Below, piece by piece: positions 30,902 to 42,327 of a DNA stretch of 64,000 bases. Positions within the stretch are counted from its first letter, which is position 1. The number at the start of each line of letters is the position of its first letter. Source of the DNA: Mortierella sp. BCC40632 (Eukaryota > Mortierellomycota > Mortierellomycetes > Mortierellales > Mortierellaceae); NCBI GenBank assembly GCA_011634665.1, contig WAEK01000017.1, positions 558,001 through 622,000 on the forward strand. The letters are read 5' to 3'. The notes under the pieces are model-generated. The model had not been told where the DNA came from and did no database searches. It worked only from the letters and a program-made list of their open reading frames with translations. The position numbers were made by a program, and so were the translations under genes.

Positions 30902-33185
30902 TCACGTCCGTGGCACTGTTGCAGTAATAGTCTAGGCGTTTTATTTTATGGTGGTGTCAAGAAGAAGGAATTAATCATAGTCATTCCATGCCTCTATTTT
31001 CGCCAGAAACAATGCTGATATCCATACCTCGCGACAATAAGGGCATTCACCAAAGAGCGTGTTGAAACTCTGTCGAGTCGATGGGACAGACCTCAGCCAC
31101 TATTTAAGGAAGTAGTCGAAAATAGGACTGAGTGGTAAGTATCAACATCTCCAACATGACTTTACAAAAAGAGGACTCCTCAATTTCTCTACCTCATATA
31201 GACAGGCTCGGTGGAACGGCTGCTGGCATTTTTGGTGGCTGCAGAGTTGATTAGGGATCTGACCATCAAAGCGATATGAATAGCAGATACCACACTCAAT
31301 GTTGATCTCATCCTTGGAAGCATTTCCTGGAGTAGGGAATCCATTTTCAAGTCCAAGAAGGATTCGCATATTGTCACAGACTAGTTTGTTAACATCCCTA
31401 TTGCAATGAAAAGTAAGAGATAATATCACGAGTTTGCTCGGATCAGCAACATCTCTTTAGAGCCCTCAAACTACTTGCTTTCAATTTACTGACACCATAC
31501 CATAACCCTGAATTTTGGTGGAGTTTGGTCCGCAGCGATTCTACAGCAGATGTCGGGCCAAAGAGCCGAATAACCGGGAGACTTCGTGGGTTCCTGGGAT
31601 CAATTGTCATCTGGACAGAGCAGTGGTTGCCTGATGATCGAAGAGACGATTGGAAAGTGCAGACAAGTTCTAGTCGCTAGCCAGACTGCTACGTATTACG
31701 TGTTATCATATCGGAGCAGTCGACAAAGTGGACCCCTGGATAGAGTAGAAGATCCTTACCTAGAGCGCAACGCCGCATACAATCCATTCGTGTGGGGTGT
31801 TCAGGGTCAATGACCCACGTCCTCTCGTCAATGTCCTGCATGATGTCCCAAAACTCTTGAAACAATTTGAGTTTCTAATCAAGGAGAACAAAAGCAGTCA
31901 GGTCATGTAGGTTGGTATACTGGTCAATCTGAGTGGACCTTCTGGTCATCAAACGGTCGATCATTGGCATGTAACATGGCAATTTGTTGGATACCTTTTC
32001 TACTTGTTGGACGACGGTCACTATATCGGTGTTGTGTCCGGGAAATTGTTGACTGGCCACTGGAACAGAAGATGAAAAGATCTCCAAGTTCTTCAAAGCG
32101 TCTTCATTTCCTGTCACTGGGATCTCTAAAGGTCGGAGAACAAGAGGCACGGCAGGGTATCCTCGCGGGAAATCGATCGTCAAGATATGAGTTCTCTGTG
32201 AGGCATCACTAAGAGAATTCCCAAACAAAACGTCTAAAGTTAGAGGCGCTCTCATAAAGTCTCTCATTTTAACAAGGTCAAGGACAAAAGGCAACGTACA
32301 GAAGTCCGATTTGCACCTGTGAGAGATCATCGTTTAGATGGGTGACTCTATCCCAACCAACAGCGTCCAATTGCTCTATCACTTGTGGCCAGAACGAGAC
32401 TGGCCTCTCCAGATCCGTCTCTCGCTTAGAGTTACAAATGAGTACTTCCTGGGAGAATAAATTATCACAACGCAAAAAAGACTCAAATCAGCGTCGAACG
32501 TTTGGCGGTTATATCAGCAGACTCTCTAATCCTTGTTTACTGAATTGAGCATACCAGCATGTCCACAAGTTCTACCAGAAAGCTTTCCATATCCATAGCC
32601 TCATCCATTTTCTAGGGTATTTTTCCGAGCCCATCGATGGTTAGACGCGTTTCATTAGCAAAAAGACGCCCATGACTTACGGCTATTTCCATTCATGGGT
32701 CAGATCTTTACCGGCTGCAGATGCGACTCATGTCCGGAAAGAATCTCCTTGAGTTCTTCGCTACCAAATATGCAGCCGTGTTTTCCAGAAAAAACTGGAA
32801 CGCTTCTAGGAATGGTGGGCCACGATGGCACGGACGACACTACTGCCGCCAACTTTGTTGCCCCCGCTCCTGGTGGTTCCTTCCTCGGCATTTGAATGTA
32901 GACCTCTAGATCCCTTTCCTGTTTGGTTCACCATAAAGAAAAAGGAAAGAAGAAGAAGAAGAAGAAAGAATCCATAAACGGTGGCAAAGACAAGACAAGA
33001 AACAGCACTTTTTTTAGCCAACAAAAAAGTGCAGAGAAGAGGACCATATTGGAACGTTGAGATTTGCATCGAGCCTCATTGCTACTATTCAAATAGGACA
33101 GGGTGGCGATTACCATTACAGGAAGGAATCCATGGTAGACAAGGGGATCTTTACTCCATTGGACCAGCAATGGGAACGCCTGCAT
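30902..33185 (-). CDS. FANCL: FANCL-type RING E3 ubiquitin ligase (Fanconi anaemia pathway)
   Basis: Ten small exons traced by phase and similarity (minus strand): 33185-33120, 32903-32712, 32611-32555, 32448-32300, 32208-31995, 31874-31760, 31630-31501, 31397-31193, 31099-31028 and a tentative last one 30931-30902. This gives 409 residues against about 375 in human. N-terminal ELF region: PLLVQWSKDPLVYHGF, then FGSEELKEILSGH. Central double-RWD (URD): HILTIDFPRGYP, EFWDIMQDIDERTW, MTIDPRNP. C-terminal RING/PHD-like C4HC3: C343, C346, C360, C365, H370, C373, C395, C398. Known role: with UBE2T it monoubiquitinates FANCD2/FANCI in interstrand-crosslink repair. If the last donor (31027) is unused, translation would read through to a stop at 30971. 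An upstream in-frame ATG at 33326 exists, but homology supports 33185. Confidence 0.92.
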
Positions 33186-34588
33186 GTTCGATTCCTTTTG
33201 GATTCCCTCGGAGATCAGAAGAGAAATCAAAATGGTCAAGATTGATTGTAGCAGGTAATGTGACCTGAGATAAAATCTAGGATCAAGAGGTGTAGAACGG
33301 TCATTCTCTTCATCAGCCCCATTCATCCAACAGACTTCACACGCTCCAGCCTTTTCTCAAAGGAGCTAGAGCCGATGGCTACTCTCCCTCTGTTTCAAAT
33401 CTTTTCCTTGCTATTTATCATGGATACTTCCTATGATATACTCCTTATCCGTGAAGGACCCTTCTACAAGGCTCGTCCGCTGGCGAATGATAGTGCGATG
33501 GTGTACTTGTACCATCCCACGGGCTAGAGAAGTACACCCTTATTTTTGCTTCCATCACAGAGCAGACTCGGCAAGACAATCTTCTGGGATAAGGCTGCTC
33601 TATTGTGCGCTCCCGCATCTTGGTGCTTCTTTAAGATTGATTTTACTTGGGCTACCGTCAACTTGAAGGATGGGATGAGGCGCGGTGCTTGAGTGCAATA
33701 AGGTTGCTCTTTGTGGCGAAGCGCAAAGTCAAAAGCAGGGGTGTTTTTTCTAAGCAAGCTGGCTGTCCAAAGTAACTAATCCAAGCGATAACAGTGTCTC
33801 CAGTCCACACGTTTCTTGAGATGACCCTGACATGTTTAGAATGACTTTTTTTTTTTTTTTTTTTTTTTTTTTGCCTGTGTGTTTTCTCGACACTAATGAA
33901 ATCGGATGGTCCAAGACTATTCTTGGCACCTTTGCCTCCCATCCAATATAGTAGGTCCTAATCATTGATTGGAGGTCTCTCAGATGCAGTTCGTATTTTC
34001 GTCAACAGCTCTCAAAGTAAACCGGCAGCTTTTTGATCGACGAAAGGCGGTATAGCTCTCTATAGCAACCTTGATTCGTTCAAAGTGCCCGGGGCAGTTT
34101 AACCATGACCCGATCCAGGGTTGAGCCCTTTGAGCGGCGCTTGAAGACCTCCGATACTGAGGCCGAGGAAGGGGTTGGTCTCGGCTTTGGTCAAAGCTTT
34201 AGAGCCACCTTCACTCCCCCCATTGTTATCGCCTATCCTAGAAGTATATCCCCTAAGTCATTGTGGTGTAAGGGGTGAAATGGTGACCCATTGGATGTTC
34301 TACATTTGCAGTAGTAGGAAATTACCGTTTCAGAGAGCGACCACACTTTCAATTTGGTGGCCTTTGTAGTGCAAGGAAGGTCCCATCACTCAAGTCAGGA
34401 ATGGATCCTGGTCACGGATGTGACTTTCCTGTAGAATGGGTCTAGAGTGTGGAGCAATAGAATGTCGTCGGATTCGAATGACTCGCCCTGTAGAACCGCA
34501 ATCCCATTTTCTTTTGTCTAGAACTCAAGTCGTGCCTTTCTTTCACAGTGTCTTCGCACCGATACAAAAATATTTATATTTCTAGCGG
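33186..34588. other. Intergenic region, FANCL upstream / GNAT downstream
   Basis: T-run at 33847-33872. A 58-codon frame at 34104-34280 (+), beginning MTRSRVEPFERRLK, has normal composition but no recognised family or clear splice partners. The minus-strand frame at 33524-33757 is likewise unrecognised. Otherwise nothing seen. Confidence 0.4.
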
Positions 34589-35380
34589 CTATGGATCAGG
34601 TACAGAGGTGTCGAAGATGAAATGGGCAATGTCCTTGACTTTGTCGAATTTGGGCACAAACACGGGTGTGCCTCGAACAGATCGCATCCCAGACTTTTCC
34701 ATGACACGTTGGCTGGCCGAATTCTCGGCCCAACATTCACCATGGACACGTTCAAATCCAAATACAGGTCGAGCAATCCGAGTGATACCATAGGTAACAA
34801 CTTTGGTCATGATACCACGTCCTGAAAACTCGGGCGATATCCAGTAGCCAAACGAGCAACAAGAAAGCCACTCCTTTCCATCTCTATCCTCTGAGAGTTC
34901 CGTAGCAAGATCCGGAATGATCGCCGAAACAGGAGTTGACTCATTCTGGGCTGGTGCGTTCACTACACCTGATCCAGTGGTCACTGTTGATATCATGGAT
35001 GGCTCAAAGGTGTCCCGAGTGCATGTATAAAACTCTTCTCCATGCTTACATGGATCCAAGGCGAAGAGGCCAATAACAGGACCCTGGACAGACTCTCGGA
35101 TGGCCCAAACACCAGCTTTACCATCCGTATCTCGAGTTCGATTCGAATTCCGGTCAATAAAGCGCTGGGCTTGTTTCTCAGGATAGGGGAAGGATACGTT
35201 GGCAGAGTGGAGACCTTCAGAGATAGATGGGTCAATATTGATGACTCGATGAACCTCGGCTGTGTCAGAGCATCGGAAAGGTGTGAGGACGATGCCCTGA
35301 TCGACTTGGTACGTGATCTCGGCCTCGGCTATCCCAGAGTTTTGCGTCTCTTGGAGTTTGGTTTGTGTTTCTGTAGTCAT
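34589..35380 (-). CDS. GNAT (RimJ/RimL-type) N-acetyltransferase
   Basis: Single exon, 263 residues from ATG 35380 (MTTETQTK); the longer open frame upstream translates an A/T-run and is rejected. Motifs: early TPFRCSDTAEVHRVI (first strand and helix), GVWAIRES strand, a 60-residue insert, then FGYWISPEFSGRGIMTKVV. In the last, the SGRGIMT turn corresponds to the acetyl-CoA pyrophosphate-binding Q/RxxGxG/A motif A. It is followed by FERVHGECWAENSASQRVMEKSGM, the classic motif B with Asn-Ser and a C-terminal Gly bulge. Family role: acetyl transfer from acetyl-CoA to protein N-termini or small amines; the substrate is not predictable. No targeting signal. Upstream neighbour is the chitin deacetylase on the same strand, about 480 nt away. 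Confidence 0.85.
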   Translation of the reverse strand: MTTETQTKLQETQNSGIAEAEITYQVDQGIVLTPFRCSDTAEVHRVINIDPSISEGLHSANVSFPYPEKQAQRFIDRNSNRTRDTDGKAGVWAIRESVQGPVIGLFALDPCKHGEEFYTCTRDTFEPSMISTVTTGSGVVNAPAQNESTPVSAIIPDLATELSEDRDGKEWLSCCSFGYWISPEFSGRGIMTKVVTYGITRIARPVFGFERVHGECWAENSASQRVMEKSGMRSVRGTPVFVPKFDKVKDIAHFIFDTSVPDP

Positions 35381-35858
35381 ATTACAAAGTGGATAGTTTT
35401 GAAGAGGTTCAGGGACGGGAAAAGGATGCCCAAGACTCGAATAGCTGGGTCGCAAAGAGGCTTGAGGTGATGTGGACAGAAAGAGATGTGGGAAGCAACG
35501 CTTCTTTGTTGTTGGCCCTTTTTCTCCTTTTTTAAGCCTGTCCACGGCGATGCCGCAGCCTTTCTCGTAAAGTAAGAAAGCGGCGCACTCTATTAAAGTT
35601 TTTTTTTTTTTTTTTTTTTTTGTCGTCTCCACCTGTGTGACGTTCCTGACGAGTCGTTCTCTTCCCATGGACATGACCAATGATGACACATGGTAATGGA
35701 GGGTAGTGTACAGAAAGGGCTGTTGTTATGTGTTCACTGCTTCACTTCTTTCTTTTTCATTTTTTTTTCTACCCATTAATTTTATTTTTGTATGGCATGT
35801 CTATGGGTGGATATGGCGAAGGTGGGAGATCTCGCCTCTTATTACCTAGGTCAAATAA

Positions 35859-37325
35859 TTAAAAACCAACAAGAGCAACACCAAAGGCCAAGATGCCTAC
35901 AGCAACTTCCAAGATCTTGGAGCGACCAATTGAGGTAGCAGCCGAGGGGTGAACAATCTGGGGTCCGTTGGTCGAGTTACCCTTACCGCCACTGGTGGAG
36001 TTGTTGCCACCGCTAGTAGGAGGAGGGGAGTTCTGGTAGGGCTGCTTGTCGCCCAAGCACTGATCAACAGACATGATCTTGAGGCCAATGCCATCGACAC
36101 CAGGGAGAAGGGAAAGAGCATAGTTGACGACATCGGGTTTGTGGTCGTGCTCGAGCGTGATGATGCCCTTGTCTCCTGGAGCAGCTGCATATTGCTTCAA
36201 CGTGTTTGTGAACGTGGTGACTGCTGCAGGGATTGTAGCAGGGGTCTTGTCAAAGTCCTTGCTGTCATACGTGTCACTCGTCCTGTGCCAAGAGAAAGAA
36301 TGAAAGATAGGTTAGTGTTCAGCTCTCGCGTGTGAAGCCCAAAAAAGTAAATTTCAAATAGTATGTGGAGCAAGGACTGATTGGGTTCGTTCCGGTTGAC
36401 ATACCAGCCGACGACTTTATAACCAAGTTGTTGGATGACACCACGGACACGGTTGTCAATATCACCATAGGGGGGACGAATGTACTTCATCTTGATGCCG
36501 GTGATATCAAAGACAGCCTTCTCAGTCCACTTGATCTCAGCAACGATCTGCTCGGTGGTGAGAGTGGTCAAGGGGTTGTGGGACCAGGTGTGGGAGGCGA
36601 TGTTGTGGCCGTCGGCGTGTTCTTGCTTCAAGATGTCCGCATTCTTGACGACATTTGTGCCCATAACAAAGAAGGTGGCCTTGATGTTGCGCTTCTTCAG
36701 CTCCGCGAGCAGGCGTGGAGTATCGGGGCTCGGGCCTGGGAGATGAGAGGAAGGATTTCAGATTTAAAAAAAGCCGTTAGAATGAGAGAGAGAGAGAGAG
36801 AGAGGAGGAAAAAAAAAAGGGGAAATCATTTTTAGAGCCTCTTGGTGTGATTATCCAACCAGAGGGGAGCATCAAGAATAATAATAATATCACAAAGAGA
36901 GTTTCAGGTAGGGGTGTGTACCCGGGATGAGCATTCGATCCCATCCCTTTGGACTGCATCACCACAACGCTGCTCACTCATATGTGCATAGCATTCTTAT
37001 TGCTCTCGTTCTTACCATCATCATAGGTAATGCCCCACTCGCCAGGCTTGGTGCACACCTGGACATCGTCAGCATAGCAGGACTGGCATGGTGCCCAGCA
37101 TTGATCCGGTGCAACAGGGTTGGCCGCACATGTGGGTGGGCTGCCCTTCAAGAGATTGAATTTAGGGATTTTGGCAGGGTCGATTTGCTTCATCCATTCG
37201 ATGACCTGAGGCGAGTTGACTGGTGGGACTGCATTCCCGGGAGGGAACTCGGCAGCGTTGAACTGGGCATGGACAACGGCGTTGCCCAAGAGAAGAATTG
37301 CCGAGATGTAGAGAGTGGACTTCAT
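35859..37325 (-). CDS. GPI-anchored chitin deacetylase (carbohydrate esterase 4, NodB domain)
   Basis: Three exons: 37325-37016, 36735-36405, 36282-35859; donors GTAAGA and GTATGT, acceptors CAG; 354 residues. Signal peptide about 1-20 (MKSTLYISAILLLGNAVVHA). A Cys-rich segment before the catalytic domain (CAANPVAPDQCWAPCQSC) is typical of mucoromycote deacetylases. NodB motifs: TYDDGPSPDTP (D102/D103), SHTWSH (H152 and H156, metal ligands), RPPYGD (190-195), and a late ITLEHD motif. The tail is Ser/Gly/Asn-rich and ends in a hydrophobic GPI-attachment signal (ILAFGVALVGF). Known reaction: metal-dependent removal of N-acetyl groups from chitin to give chitosan, at the cell surface/wall. All active-site motifs are intact. 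Confidence 0.95.
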
Positions 37326-37329
37326 AGTG

Positions 37330-37575
37330 CTGGTTCGGAGGATAAGAGGGGAAAGAAATAGAGACGAGTGAAAGAGAAAGAGGATGAGAGAGAGGAAGAG
37401 GGAGAGAAAAGAGAGATGGGGATGAGATGGGTGCTGGGCTGTTTGAAGGAATGTGCTGTTTGAACACGGAAGGAGGCGTGCGGAGATGTCCGTCTGGTGA
37501 GGAGAAAGAAAGAAAGAGGGAAAGAAAGAAAGAGAGGAGGCGGCGAGGAGAAGGAGAAAGAGGAGGGATGGCGTT
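37330..37575 (-). promoter_or_regulatory. Pyrimidine-rich leader of the chitin deacetylase gene
   Basis: The + strand is GA-rich (AGAGAGGAAGAGGGAGAG and AAAGAAAGAG types) from just above the start, so the sense strand is C/T-rich. Matches the pattern seen at other genes here. Confidence 0.4.
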
Positions 37576-38958
37576 CTTAAAAAAGGGACCGGGCGTTCAT
37601 AGACCAGAGTGCGGCTGGGCAGGACAGCGCATTGAAAGGGAGAGAGGGTGAACAACTCACTCGTGATGGGCCCTTGGGACGGTCAGTCCAACAATAGCTT
37701 TTCACTAGGCCGGTGGTACATGCGGGATATGACCACCTGGGTAACTCTGCAGTCATCTCTGACCATTGCCATGCTTTTCTTTTCCTTCTTTTTTAAAACG
37801 GATGCAACGATGTAGTGCTGCGGTCCAAAATAAACACTAAAGAAGTGTCTTCTCTTTGCTGTCGCATTTATCCTTTTTTACTTTCACCACTCTTCTTTCT
37901 TCTGTTCCTGTTTTTCTGCCTTCTCTCTCTCTCTTTCTCCTCTTTTTCCGAAGTCGCGAAAAAAAATGGGCGTACAGAGGCAGAGATATCCCTGGCACAG
38001 GGGCAGCAGGACTGAGGTCTCGACAGCCCAACCCAGAAATCTGAGCCATGCCTCGCTCATGGCCTAATTGGACCGTACCAATATAGCCTCAATGGAAGGT
38101 CGAGAGAAGATGCGTGATGGGCCCACAGTCCATTTGAACTAACATGAGCCTTTTTTATCCCCCGGTAAACAGTTTATGCTCCAGAACCTGAGACTGGAGA
38201 GAAAGAAAACCATATCTTGCCCATCATTTCCGATAGCGAGACAGACCCTGTCCATCACGCCCTGGGGACGTGCAGGAAGTGTACGGGGAGTACTGAAAGA
38301 AATAAAAGTCCGCATCCCTATATCCTGCTGATAGGCTGCCGATAGGCTGCCTGGCGCCAACCTGCTCGCTTTTATGGCAACAGTGTTTGCTTCATGATAC
38401 TTGACACTCGCTCGTGAGGCCTGTCAATCAATGGTGCTCAGTTTGGATTCCAACGGACCAACGGACCAACGGACACAGACAGAGAAGGCTCAGGGCCAAA
38501 GAGGATCATCCATCATTGTTGGTAATCATTCCTCGGTGATCATTGTTCCGCATTGGTCAGTCCTAGCTTTTCAGCATGGCCAGTCCTGGCTCTTCAGCGT
38601 GGTGTCATCAGGGTGATATGATGCTGGCATTGTCTTCATGCCATTGCACTGTCCCATGTCTAATCTCGTTTCTTCTCTCTGTCGACCCGCAGTACATACA
38701 AGACACAGTTCTGATGTCACGGGACCTGCCTCTACACTCCTGCGCTTGTATTTTTGCCAAGAGTGGGAGCGGCGCGTCGACCCTGCCAAGACCAGTGGCC
38801 CAACTTTAAAAAACTGTTTTCTCCCAGCAAGACTCCATATAAAAGAATAAAGGTATTACACAACATTCTCCCTTTCAACCTATCCCAGCCCTATCCTCTC
38901 TCCTTACCTTCATTCCCTCCCCTCAACCTCATATCATCCTCTTGTCCTCGGCAGCTCC
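37576..38958. other. Divergent intergenic region
   Basis: Contains short tandem repeats: three copies of an ACGGACCA unit at about 38452-38474, a doubled GATAGGCTGCC near 38330-38351, and an imperfect 24-bp duplication (CAGTCCT.GCT..TCAGC) at 38558-38604. 38860-38950 is C/T-rich leader of the next gene. No gene recognised. Confidence 0.5.
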
Positions 38959-40545
38959 ATGAATGAAAAAGGCCCTGTCGCCGTGAATATGGGGGAGAAC
39001 CTGCCCCTTCTAAACGATCCGTCAGACTCTCCTCTTGCTACGAGGTGTCTCCGCGGAATTCGTTGTAAGCGATGTATGGTTTACCATGACGGACTTTTAG
39101 CTGAGCTGCATATCTACAATTAGCTTTTACTTCCTTTGCTTCTACCCCTTTTGCTTCCTTTGCTAACTGAAGATCATTTCAGGCGTACTAGGTTATCATG
39201 AGAACTCCAAAAAACGCATTTTCTTGCGCCGTGCTTTGTTTGCGATGGTCTTGGTATATCTCTACTGGTATTTTTTGGGCGCTTTGCACTCCCACGGTTT
39301 CATGAGCGGAGGCGGTGGTCATGGCAACGGCATTTGCCAGGGTCGTCAGCTCATCCCATGGGATGGTCCCTCCAAGATCATCACCTCGGCTACCAGCCTG
39401 GATGTCAAGGTCGTCAAGGGTAATCTTGCTGGCTCGGTCAAGGTGCTCACTGCTGATGTGACAGAGCCAACGATCATCATTCATGCCAACGTTTCGTGGA
39501 ATATTGACAAGAGTAAAGGTGACCGCTACAGGCATGGACTTCACATCGAGGTCTTGGATACAAACGGCCATATGACATTGACTCTCTGGGCAGATCAGGA
39601 CAAGGGCATGAACAACCATGACAACAGATTCTGCGGTCAATACAATATTAAGGTCCTGCTGCCAAAGTCTTTCGACCGCTTTGGCAATCTATATATTCAA
39701 GGCACAGTGATGGATTTGGATGTGAGCGAACTTTCCAGAATTGTTTTCGAGAGTATGCAATTCCGGTCCGTGTCAGGAGAAATCAAGGTCTTGGACCTTG
39801 TCCAGACAAAGGAACTGGTTGTCGATGTGACCAGTGGGCCTGCTGCTGTTGAAAGGGTAACTGCTCCTGCTGGCATCCCATTGGATGTTCGTGTAAATGC
39901 GGTAGCTGGAACCATCAAGTTGAATGCTGACGTGCCAGAGATCAACAATGAGGGCGACCAAGAAGCGACTGGCCACAAGATTGTCGTTAGTGCCACATCG
40001 GGGGCTGTTGACCTGACTCTCCAACCGGCAGCTAGCGCTATTGGCAAGCGACAGAAAAATCGAACCCCTGGCGATATCCGCCTAAATGCCAGCTCGACAG
40101 CCGGCCATGTTTCAACCAGGGTTGCACTTGCTGAGGACCAGACGCTATATTTTGATGGAAACAGCGTTGCTGGTGCGATTGATGCTGTGGTGGTAAGTCA
40201 TCACTCTCCTTTTCTTTTCTTTTCTTTCCTTCTTTCTTTTTCTTCTTTTTTGGTAGTTCGTGTCTAGAAATCGCTTGTTCCTTTATCTGTTACTAACTAT
40301 TGACGCGTCCTTTCAATCAACTCTTCCAGTCAGATCGCTTCTTGGGTGACCTCAGATTGTCAAATACCTTTGGCCAAGTATCGGTTAAAGAGGCTAAGAA
40401 TAGCAACTCTGTTATTGATTACACAGACAACAGGGGCGGTGTAAAAGCGGGCAAGAAACGCCGAAGCGACCGGGGTCAGGAGGGTAAGGATGGATCAATT
40501 ACTCTGTCTTCGGTCGTTGGTCAAGTCCGCCTTAGCTTTGAGTGA
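38959..40545 (+). CDS. Type II membrane protein with DUF4097-like beta-strand repeats
   Basis: Exons 38959-39064, 39183-40192, 40330-40545; phases agree; 443 residues. Short cytosolic N-terminus with an acidic dileucine signal (ENLPLL, residues 13-18) of the AP-3/vacuolar sorting type. Basic KKR...RR precedes one membrane span (about 53-72, ALFAMVLVYLYWYFLGAL), so the bulk should be lumenal/extracellular. The rest consists of repeated strand-turn units (SGEIKVLDL, AGTIKLNADV, SGAVDLTLQ, GDIRLNAS, AGHVSTRV, GQVSVKEA, GQVRLSFE), the signature of putative-adhesin DUF4097-type beta-helices. Function unproven; a vacuolar or wall-facing role is inference. C/T-rich leader upstream. Confidence 0.85.
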
Positions 40546-40818
40546 GTGAGTGAGAGTTAGTGTGTGATTTCACGATATATCGGAGTCATGTATAGTAAAT
40601 AAAATACGCAGGCTGACAACGAGGCTCCGTACTACAGCCGCCCTCCCCTCTTTCTTTTCGAATTAATCCCTTGGCACTAGTTCATTAGTAAAATGTGGAT
40701 GACGATGCGAGTTTGTTTTATTGTTTGTAAAGTAATGCTATCAATAGAGACGGGTCCTCACCCTCCTCTGTCTCTACCACTTGAATCATGCAAGAGAGGG
40801 ATAGAAAATCAACAGGCG

Positions 40819-41602
40819 TTAGAATGTGCACTTTCGCAACTAAGAAAGAAGAAAAGAAAAAAAAGAAGAGAGAGAGAGGGCTTTGTGTCGGAAGAATTCT
40901 TTCGTTCTCTGTCCTACCTTGTCTCCATGGACATGGCGCTTGCGATACTGCACGTATTCGCTAGCTCCGTAGAATATGAACAAGAATCCAGCTAGTGTAG
41001 TAACCGCGATTCCGGATTTCAAATACTTCAGCTGAGGGACTATTGTAGTTTTCAAGATGTACAAAGTAACGCAGAGGTCGATTAGAGATGAGAAATAACG
41101 ATGAGAATCCAGCAAAAAATATCTTGAATATCAGTGGCTGGTGGCACTTGGAGGCCTGGCTGTGAATTTGCTCCGCATCTTCATTGGATCTGGTCAGGTA
41201 TCCATTTGTACGAGTTCGCTTTTATATCCATAAGAGAGACGTCGACTTACGGGCTTCAGCGCAACGGTTTTCATCAATCACTCCATTGACTTCGTAAGTC
41301 TTGCAAAAGCCCTTTAATCCAACACCGACGACAATTGCGGTTGAGAAAGAAAGGAAGGTCATAACGGGTGTAATCAGCAGGGCCTGGGCGTAGAGAGGAA
41401 ATAAAAAGAGTTTGTCAAGACCAAGCTTTGTTCTTTAGGCACTGCTTTTTTTTCTTTTCATAGGGTTGTCGACAATTTGCTCGCACGGGCTGAAGAGTCT
41501 ATTCCTTACAGTTACAGATGCACGCTTGCCCTTGAACCGTTCGGAGCGCTTCCAGGTGGTATAGTCCATCCAAAAGAGTCCTGCGCCTCCGAGCATAATC
41601 AT
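40819..41602 (-). CDS. Small multi-pass membrane protein, unrecognised
   Basis: Tentative five-exon model: 41602-41510, 41383-41251, 41170-41100, 41031-40918, 40839-40819; phases agree and give 143 residues. Hydrophobic segments: MIMLGGAGLFW, VMTFLSFSTAIVVGVG, DIFCWILI and SGIAVTTLAGFLFIFYG, with a Cys-containing loop after the second (GFCKTYE...CAEA). The tail is basic (YRKRHVHGDK), ending KCTF. The layout recalls MARVEL/tetraspan-like proteins, but no family is assigned. Exon 3 borders (acceptor after GCGGAG, donor GTTATT) are the weakest. Additional 5' exons between 41610 and 41800 are possible. Confidence 0.6.
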
Positions 41603-41932
41603 AACCCTAAAATATTCCAAATGTTGAAATGCCCAGTCCGATAATTAGGATAGCCGGTATACCCTTAGTGTCAGTATTGAGCTTCATGGGGAGGCGATGC
41701 TTTACAAGATTCAGGCATATTGATGTCGTAGACATATCAAAATTACCCGACAAAGATAGTAAAGACACAAGGTGAGTTTGTGAAGCTAAAAGATTTTGCA
41801 TCGCCTAGGATAAGGCACAGTTTCATATCCCCAAATCTATCTCAGGAGACGGAATGGAAGGAAGAGTGGGGTAGGGAGGTATTCTCTTTGTTAGACGTAG
41901 AAAAGGAAAAGGAAAGGGAAAACAAAAAGAAA

Positions 41933-41989
<57 letters not shown>

Positions 41990-42028
41990 TTCATGCTGTG
42001 CTAAAAAGTAGGAGCAAGGAGGCTTCAT

Positions 42029-42136
42029 TTACTGGAGGTAGCTGTTCCTGGCCATTGTGCCCAGAGAGATGACACCCAGTAAAAAGATGAGGCCCGACAT
42101 GAAGAGGTCGGTCTTGAGAAAGGCTGATAATGACAT
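42029..42136 (-). CDS. 35-residue single-pass membrane peptide
   Basis: Complete ATG-to-stop frame encoding a short polar N-terminus (MSLSAFLKTD), one transmembrane helix (LFMSGLIFLLGVISLGTM) and a short basic tail (ARNSYLQ). Upstream on the sense strand is a C/T-rich tract (42255-42330), as at other genes here. Size and shape resemble accessory subunits of ER or mitochondrial membrane complexes, but no specific match is recognised. It could be missed by automatic annotation. Confidence 0.55.
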   Translation of the reverse strand: MSLSAFLKTDLFMSGLIFLLGVISLGTMARNSYLQ

Positions 42137-42296
42137 CTTATATCTTTTCTCTCTTCCTGGGGGGAGTTCTTTTTGATATCCTGTCTTGAAGGTAGAATTG
42201 TTGGGATGGATCCGAATGTCCTGGTTTTCCTGATGGACTTGACTTGGCAAGGATGATGGATGATTAGCGAGAGAAGAAGAAAGAAGGAAAGAGAGG

Positions 42297-42327
<31 letters not shown>

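Noticed and set aside
35381..35689. N-terminal extension of the GNAT frame
   Set aside because: Runs through a T-run on + (poly-Lys) and low-similarity sequence; ATG 35380 is the plausible start.
38452..38474. Direct repeats considered as a CRISPR or integration site
   Set aside because: Three adjacent 8-bp units without spacers in a eukaryotic context; simple tandem duplication.
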